This document shows, in pieces, positions 38,156-47,845 of a DNA stretch of 64,000 bases (the stretch's first letter is position 1; the number at the start of each line of letters is the position of its first letter). This DNA is from Paraburkholderia phenoliruptrix (GTDB taxonomy: Bacteria; Pseudomonadota; Gammaproteobacteria; Burkholderiales; Burkholderiaceae). The notes beneath the pieces were generated by a model. That model was not told the DNA's origin and searched no databases. It saw nothing but the letters and a program-made list of their open reading frames with translations. The stretch is from contig NZ_JAEUAV010000007.1 of assembly GCF_019511605.1 (NCBI RefSeq), forward strand, positions 186,001 through 250,000, in the 5' to 3' direction. Both the position numbers and the translations under genes were made by a program.

Positions 38156-39679
38156 TTAGCCGAGGAACAACCGATACACCGGATTCTGCGTCTCTTCCCA
38201 ATGCGGATAGCCGAGCGTCGCGAGGAAGCGGTCGAACTCCGCGTTGTCCGTTTGCGGCACCTGGATGCCGACGAGAATCGAGCTGTAATCCGCGCCCTGG
38301 TTGCGGTAATGGAACAGACTGATGTTCCAGTCGGGCGCCATCGACGACAGAAACTTCATCAGCGCGCCCGGCCGCTCGGGAAACTCGAAGCGGAACAGGC
38401 GCTCGTCGTGCGCGAGCGGCGAGCGCCCGCCCACCATGTAGCGGATGTGCTGCTTGGAGAGCTCGTCGAACGTCAGGTCGACCGTCGCAAAACCATGCGC
38501 CTCGAATGCGCCTGCGATCTGCGCGGACTCGCTGCGGTTCCTGATCTGCACGCCCACGAAAATATGCGCGGACTCGGCCTGCGCGATCCGGTAGTTGAAC
38601 TCGGTCACGCTGCGCGTGCCGACCAGCTCGCAAAAGCGTTTGAAGCTGCCGCGCTCCTCGGGAATCGTCACTGCGAACACCGCTTCGCGCGCTTCGCCCA
38701 CTTCCGCGCGTTCGGCGACAAAGCGCATGCGGTCGAAGTTCATGTTCGCGCCGGACGTAACCGCAATCAGCGTCTGGTTCTCGATGCCTTCGCGCTCCGC
38801 GTACTGCTTTGCACCGGCGACCGCCAGCGACCCCGCCGGTTCCAGCACGCTGCGCGTGTCCTGGAAGACGTCCTTGATCGCGGCGCATAGCGCGTCGGTA
38901 TTCACGAGCAGCACGTCGTCGAGATATTCGCTGCACAGCCGGAAGGTTTCTTCGCCGACGAGCTTTACCGCGGTGCCGTCGGAGAAGAGGCCCACCTCGT
39001 TGAGCGTGACGCGCTCGCCCGCCTTCAGCGATGCGGCCATCGCACACGAATCGTCGGTCTGCACGCCGATCACCTTGATCTCGGGGCGCACCGCTTTCAC
39101 ATATGCCGCGACGCCCGCCGCGAGTCCGCCGCCGCCGATCGGCACGAAGATCGCGTGAATCGGGCCCTGATGCTGGCTGAGAATTTCCATGGCCACGGTG
39201 CCCTGGCCGGCGATTACATACGGGTCGTCGAACGGATGCACGAAAGTCAGGCCGCGCTCTTCCTGCAGCTTCACCGCGTGGCCGTAAGCGTCGCTGTACG
39301 ACTCGCCGAACTGCACGACCTCGACGGTCGGGCCGCCGTGGGCGCGTACTGCGTCGACCTTCACCTGCGGCGTGGTGACCGGCACCACGATGATCGCCTT
39401 CACGCCCATACGTGCCGCCGAGAGCGCCACGCCCTGCGCATGATTGCCCGCCGACGCGGTAATCACGCCGCGCGCGAGCGCGTCGGCGGGCATGTGCGCC
39501 ATCTTGTTGTACGCGCCGCGCAGCTTGAACGAGAACACGGGCTGGTTGTCCTCGCGCTTCAGATACACCGGATTGCGCAGCCGCGCCGACAGATGCGGCG
39601 CGCGTTCGAGCTCGGTCTCGCGCGCCACGTCGTAGACGCGCGCGGTGAGGGTTTTTTTCAGGTAGTCGTGGGAGGCCAT
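38156..39679 (-). CDS. ilvA: Threonine ammonia-lyase, biosynthetic
   Basis: IlvA converts threonine to 2-oxobutanoate, the first step of isoleucine synthesis. The 507-residue length is normal. PLP Lys52 lies in VFSFKLRGAYN, and the phosphate loop is near GGGGLAAG. The C-terminal third has two ACT-like regulatory modules (ERGSFKRFCELV and ERPGALMKFLSSM) for isoleucine/valine control. Met at 39679 (MASHDYLKKTLTARVYDV) is the family start; a longer frame to 39793 is discounted. Confidence 0.96.
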   Translation of the reverse strand: MASHDYLKKTLTARVYDVARETELERAPHLSARLRNPVYLKREDNQPVFSFKLRGAYNKMAHMPADALARGVITASAGNHAQGVALSAARMGVKAIIVVPVTTPQVKVDAVRAHGGPTVEVVQFGESYSDAYGHAVKLQEERGLTFVHPFDDPYVIAGQGTVAMEILSQHQGPIHAIFVPIGGGGLAAGVAAYVKAVRPEIKVIGVQTDDSCAMAASLKAGERVTLNEVGLFSDGTAVKLVGEETFRLCSEYLDDVLLVNTDALCAAIKDVFQDTRSVLEPAGSLAVAGAKQYAEREGIENQTLIAVTSGANMNFDRMRFVAERAEVGEAREAVFAVTIPEERGSFKRFCELVGTRSVTEFNYRIAQAESAHIFVGVQIRNRSESAQIAGAFEAHGFATVDLTFDELSKQHIRYMVGGRSPLAHDERLFRFEFPERPGALMKFLSSMAPDWNISLFHYRNQGADYSSILVGIQVPQTDNAEFDRFLATLGYPHWEETQNPVYRLFLG

Positions 39680-39802
39680 GCGGGTGGCGCGATGCGCTCG
39701 GAAAGGCGGAAAAGCATCAATGATAGCGCCAACGGTGCGGGCCCTGGCCCGAGCGGCGTCGGGCCCCCGACGAGGCCCGACCTGGTGCGTCAAGCACGCG
39801 TG

Positions 39803-40174
39803 CTAGAAGATGTGCGGCGGCTTGCCGTCGGTGAGCTCGCGCGGCAACGGTTCGTCGAGCTGCCATTCGACATGCGGCAAAGCGAACAGGTCGCCGTGAA
39901 AGTCGACCGGGCCTTCGCTCGTGAACAGCCCGTCCAGGTAATCGAAGCTGAGTTGCGAAGAGACGGCGCGCAGCGCGGCTTCCACCGAATGCGACGGTTG
40001 CAGCTCGAGCGGATCGACATCGAGCCGCACCGTGTGACGGCCGGCTTTCGTTTCCAGCGCGCCGATGTCGATCAGCTTGCCGTCGACGTTTTGCGCAAGA
40101 ACGCGCTCGCCGTTCGCGAACAGCCTGAAAGTGGCCCGTAGCGCCGCGGATGCGGCCGGTTGCTTGCTTGCCAT
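39803..40174 (-). CDS. Conserved-looking hypothetical protein
   Basis: This 123-residue soluble protein starts MASKQPAASAALRATFRLF. It has no membrane helix, signal peptide or metal motif. Its composition is ordinary (balanced charges, several aromatic residues in SQLSFDYLDGLF and VDFHGDLFALPHVEW), so it is probably a real gene. AAGGAGT precedes the ATG at normal spacing. I do not recognise the family. It lies between ilvA and two tiny hydrophilic genes, all on the minus strand. Confidence 0.65.
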   Translation of the reverse strand: MASKQPAASAALRATFRLFANGERVLAQNVDGKLIDIGALETKAGRHTVRLDVDPLELQPSHSVEAALRAVSSQLSFDYLDGLFTSEGPVDFHGDLFALPHVEWQLDEPLPRELTDGKPPHIF

Positions 40175-40220
40175 CGCGGTACTCCTTATCAGATAGGGTC
40201 CAAGGCGGTGTCGTGGCGGA

Positions 40221-40397
40221 TCAACCGGCTTCGCCGACTTCCTTCGGGTCCGGCAGGCTTTCGCCGCGGCCAGGTACCGGTGGCGCCGGCTCGTTCTTCG
40301 CAGACTGCTTCTGTTCGTCGGAAAGGGTGCGGTCGCCGGCGGTCGGGTCGTTCGGGTTCTGGCGCGGCGGCGTCGGGCGGGCGGATTCGCTGGTCAT
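40221..40397 (-). CDS. Small disordered hydrophilic protein A
   Basis: A 58-residue open frame with an excellent ribosome site (AAGGAGTTCACC) before its ATG. The protein is almost entirely Pro, Asp, Glu, Lys, Ser, Gly and Asn, with hardly any hydrophobic residues (for example NPNDPTAGDRTLSDEQKQ), so it should be disordered, like a hydrophilin. A longer frame in the same phase continues upstream but has unlikely composition. Function unknown. Confidence 0.6.
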   Translation of the reverse strand: MTSESARPTPPRQNPNDPTAGDRTLSDEQKQSAKNEPAPPVPGRGESLPDPKEVGEAG

Positions 40398-40453
40398 GGT
40401 GAACTCCTTGTCGATGTGTATGGAACAAAAGCCGGAAGGCTGCGAGCCCTGGC

Positions 40454-40660
40454 TCAGTCCGGCGAGCGGGTGCGGTCGGCTTCGCTTTGCGTGCCGGGCG
40501 GTGTGCCCGGTTTCGTGTCCGGGCCGGCGGTCGGCGCGGCGTCTTCGAGGCGCCGCTCGTTCGCGCGCTCGTTCGAGCCGTCGGTGCGAATGTTCTCGGT
40601 ATGGCCGGGCACCGGTTGCTGCTCGATATGCCCGCCGTTCTTCGAATCGGAATCTGACAT
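40454..40660 (-). CDS. Small disordered hydrophilic protein B
   Basis: A 68-residue open frame preceded by GGAGGTGCAGC, a strong ribosome site. The product (opening MSDSDSKNGGHIEQQPVPGH) is rich in Asp, Glu, Pro, Gly, Asn and Thr and lacks a hydrophobic core. It resembles the neighbouring 58-residue protein in composition and in its repeated Thr-Pro/Pro-Gly pieces, though not by alignment. Function unknown; a stress-type hydrophilin is a guess. Confidence 0.6.
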   Translation of the reverse strand: MSDSDSKNGGHIEQQPVPGHTENIRTDGSNERANERRLEDAAPTAGPDTKPGTPPGTQSEADRTRSPD

Positions 40661-40743
40661 GCTGCACCTCCACGGCTGGTTCGTCGGCTTGCTGGTTCGT
40701 CGAAGCCGGTTCGACACAGGTCAGCATGCAGCGTGCCGCGCGT

Positions 40744-41250
40744 CTATCGCCGGCGCGGCCCGCACAGGTCTTCCACGACGAAGGGCGCCACCAGCCCGGC
40801 GCCGAATGCCACATAGACCGCCGCGATGTGCGGCACCCGCAGATGGAACTCGAAGCCCGGCGTGAAGCGCTTCGGCACGATCACGTAGTCGCTGAAGGCG
40901 GCGACGGCCGTCAACGCGCTCGCGAGTGCAAAGCGCCTGCCGTGTGCGGCGCGCGAGGCGCGGCACGGCTCGACGGACTCCTCGATGGCCGCGAGCGTAT
41001 AGGCGTTGACGGCCGCCCACCCGACCGACATCAGGTGATGAATCGCCAACCCGGTGACGAGGTGGCGGGGGCGCGGACGGGCAGTCTGGTTCACTTCTTG
41101 CGGCCACACCCAGTGGCTCACGGCGCTCACGGGCGCGGCCGCGCGCTTGCCGACGAGCCGCGCGCAGGCGCCGAGCGCAAGCGTGGAGAGCACGCCGGCA
41201 ACGAGGCCGGGCAGCACGATGTCTTCTAAAGGTCGAACGTCCAGAGCCAT
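40744..41250 (-). CDS. Four-helix membrane protein, hypothetical
   Basis: This 168-residue protein starts MALDVRPLEDIVLPGLVAGV. Hydrophobic segments lie near 12-30, 65-90, 108-125 and 138-160, with polar loops between. It resembles small DUF1440-like inner-membrane proteins, but I cannot name the family with certainty. AAGGA lies 8 bases before this ATG, favouring it over the ATG at 41256. Its start codon overlaps, on the other strand, the start of the SDR-DoxX gene (CCATGG). Confidence 0.7.
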   Translation of the reverse strand: MALDVRPLEDIVLPGLVAGVLSTLALGACARLVGKRAAAPVSAVSHWVWPQEVNQTARPRPRHLVTGLAIHHLMSVGWAAVNAYTLAAIEESVEPCRASRAAHGRRFALASALTAVAAFSDYVIVPKRFTPGFEFHLRVPHIAAVYVAFGAGLVAPFVVEDLCGPRRR

Positions 41251-42763
41251 GGTCATTTTCCTTGCAGGTGCTACCGGCATGATCGGAGCGCGAGTGGCAG
41301 ACGCGCTGGTGGCGGCCGGCCATTCGGTGGTGTGCGGCGTGCGCGATCCGGCCGCCGCCCGCAAGCGCTTGCCCGGCTGCCGGCTGGTTGCCTTGGACTT
41401 CGCGGGCCTTCGCGATGCAGCAAGCGTGGTGCCGCTGCTTGCGGGCGTCGACGTCGTGATCAATGCCGTGGGCATTTTCAGCGACGCGACCGGCCACGAA
41501 TTCCGGCGCTTGCATACCGATGCGCCGGTCACGCTGTTCAAGGCCGCTGTCGCCGCCGGCGTGCGGCGCATCGTGCAGATTTCCGCGCTCGGCGCGGACG
41601 CCGCCGCGCAAAGCCCCTATCACCGAAGCAAGCTGGCCGCCGACGAGGCGTTGCTCGCGCTGCCCGTTTCGTCGCTGATCGTGCAGCCGTCGCTCGTGTT
41701 TGCGCCCGAGGGCCGCAGCACGCGCTTTTTCGCCGCGTGGGCGACGTTGCCGCTGGTGCCGTTGCCGGGCGCGGGCGCACAGCGCATTCAGCCGGTTCAT
41801 ATCGACGATGTCGTCGCGCTGATCGTGGCAGGCGCGCTCGCTGCGCCGGTCCACGATGCGCCCGGCACGGAGGCTGCGCTGCCGCGGCGCGTCGCCGCCG
41901 TCGGCAGGGAGCCGATGACCCTCAAGGAATATCTGGCCGTGTTGCGGAGCGTAGCCGGCGCTCCGCGCGGCGGCTTCCTGCCGGTGCCTATGCCGCTCGT
42001 GCGGCTCGCGACCCGGCTCGGCGCGCTGCTGCCGGGCTCGCTGATGAGCGCCGACGCGCTCGCGATGCTCGAACGCGGCAACGTCGCGCCGACCGATCGC
42101 TTCGAGCGGCTCCTCGGCAGGGCGCCGCGCGCGCTGCGGGAAATGCCTGTCGACAGTGAAGGCTTCGGCACGCGGGCGAAGCTGATGTGGCTGTTGCCGC
42201 TGTTGCGCGCGTCGATTGCCGCGGTGTGGATCTGGACCGCGATTGTGTCCGCGGGGCTGTATCCGCGCGCGTCGAGTCTGGATCTGCTGGCGCGGGTGGG
42301 GGCTCCGGCGGCTCTCGGGCCCTTGCTGCTGTATGGCGCGGCGTTCGTGGACCTCGTGTTCGGCGTGCTGTCGCTCGCGTGGCCGCGCCGCCTCGGGTCG
42401 CGCGCGCGCCTCTGGGGTTTGCAGATCGCGCTGATCGTGCTTTACACGGCGCTCATCAGCTGGCGCTTGCCCGAATTCTGGCTGCATCCGTATGGGCCGC
42501 TTTCGAAGAACCTGCCCATGCTCGCGCTGCTTATCCTGCTGATCCAGTTCGAGGAGGGCAGCGGCCGCCGGTCCGCTCCGTTGGCCACGGCGGCACCGGG
42601 GCCGGACAGCACAACCGCAGCCGCGCCATCCAGGACGCTCCGAACCACGCCGCCGACCACGCCGCCGACCACGCCGCCGACCACGCCGCCGACCACGCCG
42701 CCGACCACGCCGCCGACCACGCCGCCGAGTACGCCACCCACCACGCCACCCGCGCGGCAATGA
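41249..42763 (+). CDS. NAD(P)-binding SDR / DoxX-like fusion with repetitive tail
   Basis: This 504-residue protein has an N-terminal atypical SDR domain, with dinucleotide motif GATGMIGARVADAL at residues 7-20 and YHRSKLAADEALL near 128. A C-terminal DoxX-like membrane module of four helices spans about 315-432. After the last helix a tail of about 70 residues ends in a run of Thr-Pro-Pro-Thr units encoded by 12-bp repeats. The domain order matches proteins annotated as SDR oxidoreductase with DoxX-like region. Its stop overlaps the start of the next gene (ATGA). The role may lie in membrane redox chemistry, but this is not established. Confidence 0.82.
   Translation: MVIFLAGATGMIGARVADALVAAGHSVVCGVRDPAAARKRLPGCRLVALDFAGLRDAASVVPLLAGVDVVINAVGIFSDATGHEFRRLHTDAPVTLFKAAVAAGVRRIVQISALGADAAAQSPYHRSKLAADEALLALPVSSLIVQPSLVFAPEGRSTRFFAAWATLPLVPLPGAGAQRIQPVHIDDVVALIVAGALAAPVHDAPGTEAALPRRVAAVGREPMTLKEYLAVLRSVAGAPRGGFLPVPMPLVRLATRLGALLPGSLMSADALAMLERGNVAPTDRFERLLGRAPRALREMPVDSEGFGTRAKLMWLLPLLRASIAAVWIWTAIVSAGLYPRASSLDLLARVGAPAALGPLLLYGAAFVDLVFGVLSLAWPRRLGSRARLWGLQIALIVLYTALISWRLPEFWLHPYGPLSKNLPMLALLILLIQFEEGSGRRSAPLATAAPGPDSTTAAAPSRTLRTTPPTTPPTTPPTTPPTTPPTTPPTTPPSTPPTTPPARQ
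42652..42750 (+). repeat. In-frame 12-bp tandem repeat encoding TPPT units
   Basis: About eight copies of ACCACGCCGCCG, the last ones diverged, encode Thr-Thr-Pro-Pro repeats at the C-terminus of the SDR-DoxX protein. Copy-number change would keep the frame, so only tail length would vary. Confidence 0.9.
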
Positions 42764-43236
42764 GTTCGCCCATGACTTACCTCGTCATCAAATGGCTGCA
42801 TGTTCTTTCTTCGACGATCCTGTTCGGCACTGGCATCGGCTCCGCCTTTTACATGCTGCTGACGAGCCTCGGCCGCGATCCCAGGACTGTCGCGCGGGTC
42901 ACGAAGCTCGTGGTGCTCGCTGACTGGCTCTTCACCACGCCCACCGCGATCGTGCAGCCGGTCACCGGGCTTTACCTCGTGCATCTCGCGAACATGCAGC
43001 TAGGCAGCCGCTGGCTTGCGTGGTCGATCGGCTTGTATGTGCTGGCAATCGCCTGCTGGCTGCCGGTGGTGATCCTGCAAATGCGCCTTGCCGCTTCCGC
43101 CCGGGTAAGCGCCGACACCGGTCAGCCGTTGAGCGCCGCCTACTGGCGAATGCTGTCGATCTGGGTCGCGCTTGGCGCAGTCGCATTTTTTGCGTTCCTC
43201 GGCATTTTCTGGTTGATGGTTACAAAGCTGGCTTGA
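42760..43236 (+). CDS. DUF2269 family membrane protein
   Basis: This 158-residue protein has four membrane helices and the opening TYLVIKWLHVLSSTILFGTG that marks DUF2269 (a His on helix 1 is conserved in the family). Its ATG overlaps the TGA of the SDR-DoxX gene, so the two are translationally coupled; Met at 42772 is an alternative start. The pairing of an SDR-DoxX protein with a DUF2269 protein recurs in related bacteria, as far as I recall. Function unknown. Confidence 0.85.
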   Translation: MSSPMTYLVIKWLHVLSSTILFGTGIGSAFYMLLTSLGRDPRTVARVTKLVVLADWLFTTPTAIVQPVTGLYLVHLANMQLGSRWLAWSIGLYVLAIACWLPVVILQMRLAASARVSADTGQPLSAAYWRMLSIWVALGAVAFFAFLGIFWLMVTKLA

Positions 43237-43279
43237 CCACCCGGGTAGCGGGGGGGGCGCGGGCAATGCCTGCGGGTGA

Positions 43280-43330
43280 AAGCAGGCGGAAGCAGGCCAA
43301 AGCAGGCCAAAGCAGACGGAAAGAAGACCG
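43280..43330. repeat. 10-bp tandem repeat
   Basis: About five copies of AAGCAGGCCA-type units start at 43280, 43290, 43300, 43310 and 43320 (the last diverged). They are noncoding, just after the DUF2269 gene. Confidence 0.75.
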
Positions 43331-43443
43331 AAAGCACACCCCAGGCAAGCCAGCCCCGGGACGCTACAGCGCTCCAGCGAAGCTCCGCTTGCCCCCGCCG
43401 CTCACAGGGCGACCGTCAACGCGCGACTGGCCGATGCGGTAGA

Positions 43444-43458
43444 ATTCCATTTTGGAAT
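43444..43458. promoter_or_regulatory. Palindrome resembling an IclR-type operator
   Basis: ATTCCA-TTT-TGGAAT is a perfect 6-bp inverted repeat 258 bases before the large FAD/Fe-S gene. Similar TTCCA-N3-TGGAA sites are bound by IclR-family regulators in related bacteria. No IclR gene is in the window. Confidence 0.4.
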
Positions 43459-43716
43459 AAGGATCGGAAGATGCACTGGCAGCCTCGGATCGCCCACTTG
43501 ATGCCCGTCCCGCGTGAGTCTTGTCCCGCGGCGGAGCGTCACGTCCGCCACGCACGATCGTGTAGCAGTATCTGAGCGCCGCGAAGCGACCGACGTGGGT
43601 AGACCGTCGGTGGTGCTTCGCTCCCAAAGAAGATTTCCAAGCATTGCGCCCCACGCGCACCGTCAGACGGCGCCTCTGCCTGAGCGCGCCGGACTGACCC
43701 ACCGAGTCGTCCGCCC

Positions 43717-46700
43717 ATGAACGCACCTCAAGTTTTCGACCCGCACGGAGCCGCCGCCGCGGTTGCCGCCGATCCCGAAGCGCGCCTGCGCGAAATTCCC
43801 TACAACTACACGTCGTTTTCCGACCGCGAAATCGTCATTCGTCTGCTGGGCCAGGCTGCCTGGGACGCACTGGCCGAATTGCGCGCCGAACGCCGTACCG
43901 GCCGCTCGGCCCGCATGCTCTACGAAGTGCTAGGCGACATCTGGGTGGTGCGCCGCAATCCGTATCTGCAGGACGATCTGCTCGACAACCCCAAGCGCCG
44001 CGCGATGTTGATCGAGGCGCTGCATCACCGTCTGTCGGAAATCGAGAAGCGCCGCCGCGCCGACCTCACCGAGCATGGCGACGAAGCGGGTGTCGACCGC
44101 GCGGCGCGCGTCGAAACGCTGGTGCAGGCCGCGCGACGCGCCGTCGACGAATTCGAAAGCGAGTTCCAGAAGACCTACGATCTGCGCCGCCGCGCGACCA
44201 GGGTGCTCGGACGCGTCACGCAGAAGGACAACATCAAGTTCGACGGTTTGTCGCGCGTCTCCCACGTGACCGACGCCACCGACTGGCGCGTGGAGTATCC
44301 GTTCGTCGTGCTGACGCCGGACACCGAGGCCGAGATTGCCGGCATGATCAAGGCGTGCTTCGAACTCGGGCTGACCGTGATTCCGCGCGGCGGCGGCACC
44401 GGCTACACCGGCGGCGCGGTGCCGCTCACGCCGTTTTCCGCCGTCATCAACACCGAGAAGCTCGAGCAGCTCGGCGCGGTGGAAATGACCGAACTGCCCG
44501 GTGTGGATCGCAAGGTTCCTACCATTTTCTCCGGCGCGGGCGTCGTCACGCGTCGCGTGACCGAGGCGGCCGAGCAGGCGGGCTTCGTGTTCGCCGTCGA
44601 TCCCACTTCGCTCGACGCGTCCTGCGTGGGCGGCAACGTCGCGATGAATGCGGGCGGCAAGAAAGCCGTACTGTGGGGCACGGCGCTCGACAACCTCGCC
44701 TGGTGGCGCATGGTCGATCCGGAAGGCAACTGGCTCGAAGTCACGCGTTTGGGCCACAACCTCGGCAAGATTCACGATGTGGAGGTCGCACGCTTCGAGC
44801 TGAAATGGTTCGACGGCAACTACGCGCCGGGCGAGAAGCTGTTGCGCACGGAGACGCTCGACATCAAGGGCCGCGTGTTCCGCAAGGAAGGTCTCGGCAA
44901 GGATGTGACCGACAAATTCCTCGCCGGCCTGCCAGGCGTGCAGAAGGAAGGCTGCGACGGCCTCATTACGTCCGCGCGCTGGGTGCTGCACAAGATGCCG
45001 GCGCATACGCGCACCGTCTGCCTCGAATTCTTCGGCCAGGCGCGCGAGGCGATTCCGAGCATCGTCGAAATCAAGGATTACCTGTTCGAAACCTCGAAGC
45101 AGGGCGGCGCGATTCTCGCCGGCCTCGAACATCTGGACGAGCGCTATCTGCGCGCGGTCGGCTATGCGACCAAGAGCAAGCGCAACGCGTTTCCGAAGAT
45201 GGTGCTGATCGGCGACATCGTCGGCAATGACGCGGACGCGGTCGCGCAGGCGACTTCGGAAGTGGTGCGCATGGCCAACGGCAAGAGCGGCGAGGGCTTT
45301 GTCGCGGTGAGCGCCGAGGCGCGCAAGCGCTTCTGGCTTGACCGCAGCCGCACGGCGGCTATTGCGAAGCACACCAACGCGTTCAAGATCAACGAAGACG
45401 TGGTGATTCCGCTCGACCGCATGGGCGAATATACGGACGGCATCGAGCGGATCAACATCGAGCTGTCGATCAAGAACAAGCTGCAACTGGTCGACGCACT
45501 CGAAGCGTTCTTCAGGGGCGGCAAGCTCCCGCTCGGCAAGAGCGACGACGCCAACGAAATTCCGAGCGCCGAATTGCTGGAAGACCGCGTGCAACAGGCG
45601 CTGGATCTGCTCAAGCGTGTGCGCACGCGCTGGGAATTCCTGCGCGACAGGCTCGACCTGTCGTTGCGCGAGGCGCAGCACTATCTGGTGGGGCTCGGCT
45701 ACGAGGCGCTCGCCGAAAAATTCGCCGACCGCGCCGATGCGCAGCCCGACGCCACCGTATTCCACGTCACGCAGGACCGCACGATCCGCGTGTCGTGGAA
45801 GCAGGAAATTCGCGCTGAACTGCGACAGATCTTCAACGGCGGCGAGTTCAAGCCGATCCTCGACGAAGCGCAGGCCATCCACAAGCACGTGTTGCGGGGC
45901 CGCGTGTTCGTCGCGCTGCACATGCACGCGGGCGACGGCAACGTGCACACCAACCTGCCGGTGAACTCGGACAACTACGAGATGCTGCAGGACGCCCACA
46001 CGGCGGTCGCGCGCATCATGAAGCTCGCGCGCTCGCTCGACGGCGTGATTTCCGGCGAGCACGGCATCGGCATTACGAAGCTCGAATTCCTCACCGACGA
46101 CGAGATCGGCGAATTCCGCAAATACAAACAGCGCGTCGATCCGCATGGCCGCTTCAATGCGGGCAAGCTGCTCGAAGGCGCCGATTTGCGCAACGCCTAC
46201 ACGCCGAGCTTCGGCCTGATGGGCTACGAGTCGCTGATCATGCAGCAAAGCGACATTGGCGCGATTTCGGAGTCGATCAAGGACTGCCTGCGTTGCGGCA
46301 AGTGCAAGCCGGTGTGCGCGACCCACGTGCCGCGCGCAAACCTGCTGTACAGCCCGCGCAACAAGATTCTCGCAACTTCGCTGCTGGTCGAGGCGTTCCT
46401 GTACGAAGAGCAGACGCGCCGTGGCGTGTCCATCAAGCATTGGGACGAATTCGGCGACGTGGCCGATCACTGCACCGTTTGCCATAAATGCGTGACGCCG
46501 TGCCCCGTGAAGATCGACTTCGGCGACGTCACCATGAACATGCGCAACCTGTTGCGCAAGATGGGCAAGAAGAAGTTCAACCCGGGCAACGCGGCCGGCA
46601 TGTTCTTCCTCAACGCGACGAACCCGCAGACCATCAACCTTGCGCGCACCGCGATGATGGGCATCGGCTACAAGGCTCAACGCCTTGGCAACGAGGTGCT

Positions 46701-47811
46701 CAAGAAGTTCGTGAAGAAGCAGACGGCGCATCCGCCGGCAACCGTCGGCAAGCCGCCGGTCACCGAGCAGGTGATCCACTTTATGAACAAGAAGATGCCC
46801 GGCAATTTGCCGAAGAAAACCGCGCGCGCGCTGCTGGATATCGAGGACAACAAGATTGTCCCGATCATCCGCAACCCGAAGACGACCACCGCCGACACCG
46901 AAGCGGTGTTCTACTTCCCCGGCTGCGGCTCCGAGCGGCTTTTCTCGCAAGTGGGGCTTGCTACGCAGGCCATGCTGTGGGAAGCAGGCGTGCAGACGGT
47001 GCTGCCGCCGGGCTATCTGTGCTGCGGCTATCCGCAGCGCGGCTCCGGCCAGTTCGACAAGGCCGAGCAGATCGTCACGGACAACCGCGTGCTGTTCCAT
47101 CGCGTTGCGAATACGCTCAACTATCTCGACATCAAGACGGTGGTGGTGTCGTGCGGAACGTGCTACGACCAGCTCGCCGGTTATGAATTCGACAAGATTT
47201 TCCCGGGTTGCCGGATCATCGACATTCACGAGTTTCTGCTCGAAAAGGGCATGAAGCTCGACGGCGTGACGGGCACGCGCTACATGTACCACGACCCGTG
47301 TCACACGCCGATCAAGACGATGGACCCGGTCAAGCTCGTCAACTCGCTGATGGGCTCCGAGAAAGACGGCTACAAGATCGAGAAGAACGACCGCTGCTGC
47401 GGCGAGTCGGGCACGCTCGCGGTGACGCGTCCTGACGTTTCGACGCAGGTGCGCTTCCGCAAGGAAGAGGAAATCCGCAAGGGCGCGGCGAAGCTGCGCG
47501 GCATTCCGCTTGTCGCCGAAGCGGGCGCGAACGCCATCAACCCGGCCAACGCATCGGCCGGCACGGCGGGCGCCGCGAACGGCTCGGTGCTGAAGGCCGG
47601 CGACGGTCCGCAACCGAAGGGCGCCACCGACGTCAAGATTCTCACGAGCTGCCCGTCCTGCCTGCAAGGGCTGTCGCGCTACAACGAGGACGCGGGTATC
47701 GAGGCGGATTACATCGTCGTGGAAATGGCGCGTCATGTGCTCGGAGAAGACTGGATGGTCGACTACGTGCAGCGGGCGAACAATGGCGGAATCGAGCGCG
47801 TGCTGGTTTAA
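43717..47811 (+). CDS. Giant FAD-linked / 4Fe-4S oxidoreductase (D-lactate dehydrogenase-GlpC-like fusion, DUF3683)
   Basis: This 1364-residue protein is built in order. It has an N-terminal helical DUF3683-type region (about 1-180), a PCMH FAD-binding domain (about 190-400, [14 protein letters not shown]) and an FAD-oxidase C-terminal domain (to about 830, with [16 protein letters not shown] and GEHGIG). Two 4Fe-4S sites follow ([11 protein letters not shown] from residue 857, and [12 protein letters not shown]). Two cysteine-rich CCG domains close the protein ([11 protein letters not shown] and [10 protein letters not shown]). It resembles YdiJ-type oxidoreductases and likely oxidises a 2-hydroxy acid, passing electrons to the quinone pool; the substrate is unknown. 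It heads a likely unit with the HIT, DUF971 and ubiE genes. Confidence 0.93.
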   Translation: MNAPQVFDPHGAAAAVAADPEARLREIPYNYTSFSDREIVIRLLGQAAWDALAELRAERRTGRSARMLYEVLGDIWVVRRNPYLQDDLLDNPKRRAMLIEALHHRLSEIEKRRRADLTEHGDEAGVDRAARVETLVQAARRAVDEFESEFQKTYDLRRRATRVLGRVTQKDNIKFDGLSRVSHVTDATDWRVEYPFVVLTPDTEAEIAGMIKACFELGLTVIPRGGGTGYTGGAVPLTPFSAVINTEKLEQLGAVEMTELPGVDRKVPTIFSGAGVVTRRVTEAAEQAGFVFAVDPTSLDASCVGGNVAMNAGGKKAVLWGTALDNLAWWRMVDPEGNWLEVTRLGHNLGKIHDVEVARFELKWFDGNYAPGEKLLRTETLDIKGRVFRKEGLGKDVTDKFLAGLPGVQKEGCDGLITSARWVLHKMPAHTRTVCLEFFGQAREAIPSIVEIKDYLFETSKQGGAILAGLEHLDERYLRAVGYATKSKRNAFPKMVLIGDIVGNDADAVAQATSEVVRMANGKSGEGFVAVSAEARKRFWLDRSRTAAIAKHTNAFKINEDVVIPLDRMGEYTDGIERINIELSIKNKLQLVDALEAFFRGGKLPLGKSDDANEIPSAELLEDRVQQALDLLKRVRTRWEFLRDRLDLSLREAQHYLVGLGYEALAEKFADRADAQPDATVFHVTQDRTIRVSWKQEIRAELRQIFNGGEFKPILDEAQAIHKHVLRGRVFVALHMHAGDGNVHTNLPVNSDNYEMLQDAHTAVARIMKLARSLDGVISGEHGIGITKLEFLTDDEIGEFRKYKQRVDPHGRFNAGKLLEGADLRNAYTPSFGLMGYESLIMQQSDIGAISESIKDCLRCGKCKPVCATHVPRANLLYSPRNKILATSLLVEAFLYEEQTRRGVSIKHWDEFGDVADHCTVCHKCVTPCPVKIDFGDVTMNMRNLLRKMGKKKFNPGNAAGMFFLNATNPQTINLARTAMMGIGYKAQRLGNEVLKKFVKKQTAHPPATVGKPPVTEQVIHFMNKKMPGNLPKKTARALLDIEDNKIVPIIRNPKTTTADTEAVFYFPGCGSERLFSQVGLATQAMLWEAGVQTVLPPGYLCCGYPQRGSGQFDKAEQIVTDNRVLFHRVANTLNYLDIKTVVVSCGTCYDQLAGYEFDKIFPGCRIIDIHEFLLEKGMKLDGVTGTRYMYHDPCHTPIKTMDPVKLVNSLMGSEKDGYKIEKNDRCCGESGTLAVTRPDVSTQVRFRKEEEIRKGAAKLRGIPLVAEAGANAINPANASAGTAGAANGSVLKAGDGPQPKGATDVKILTSCPSCLQGLSRYNEDAGIEADYIVVEMARHVLGEDWMVDYVQRANNGGIERVLV

Positions 47812-47845
47812 TGGCACGACTGACGATTTTTGCCTGAGGACGACG

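Larger units (their letters stand above)
43237..43716. other. Intergenic region before the FAD/Fe-S oxidoreductase
   Basis: This 480-base region holds the 10-bp repeat (43280-43330) and the palindrome at 43444-43458. No gene is supportable. The promoter of the oxidoreductase gene should lie here but no clear -35/-10 pair was found. Confidence 0.5.

Noticed and set aside
40721..42760. A 679-codon minus-strand open frame beginning with an Arg/Gly repeat
   Set aside because: The repeat is the antisense of the TPPT array and the rest mirrors the SDR-DoxX gene.
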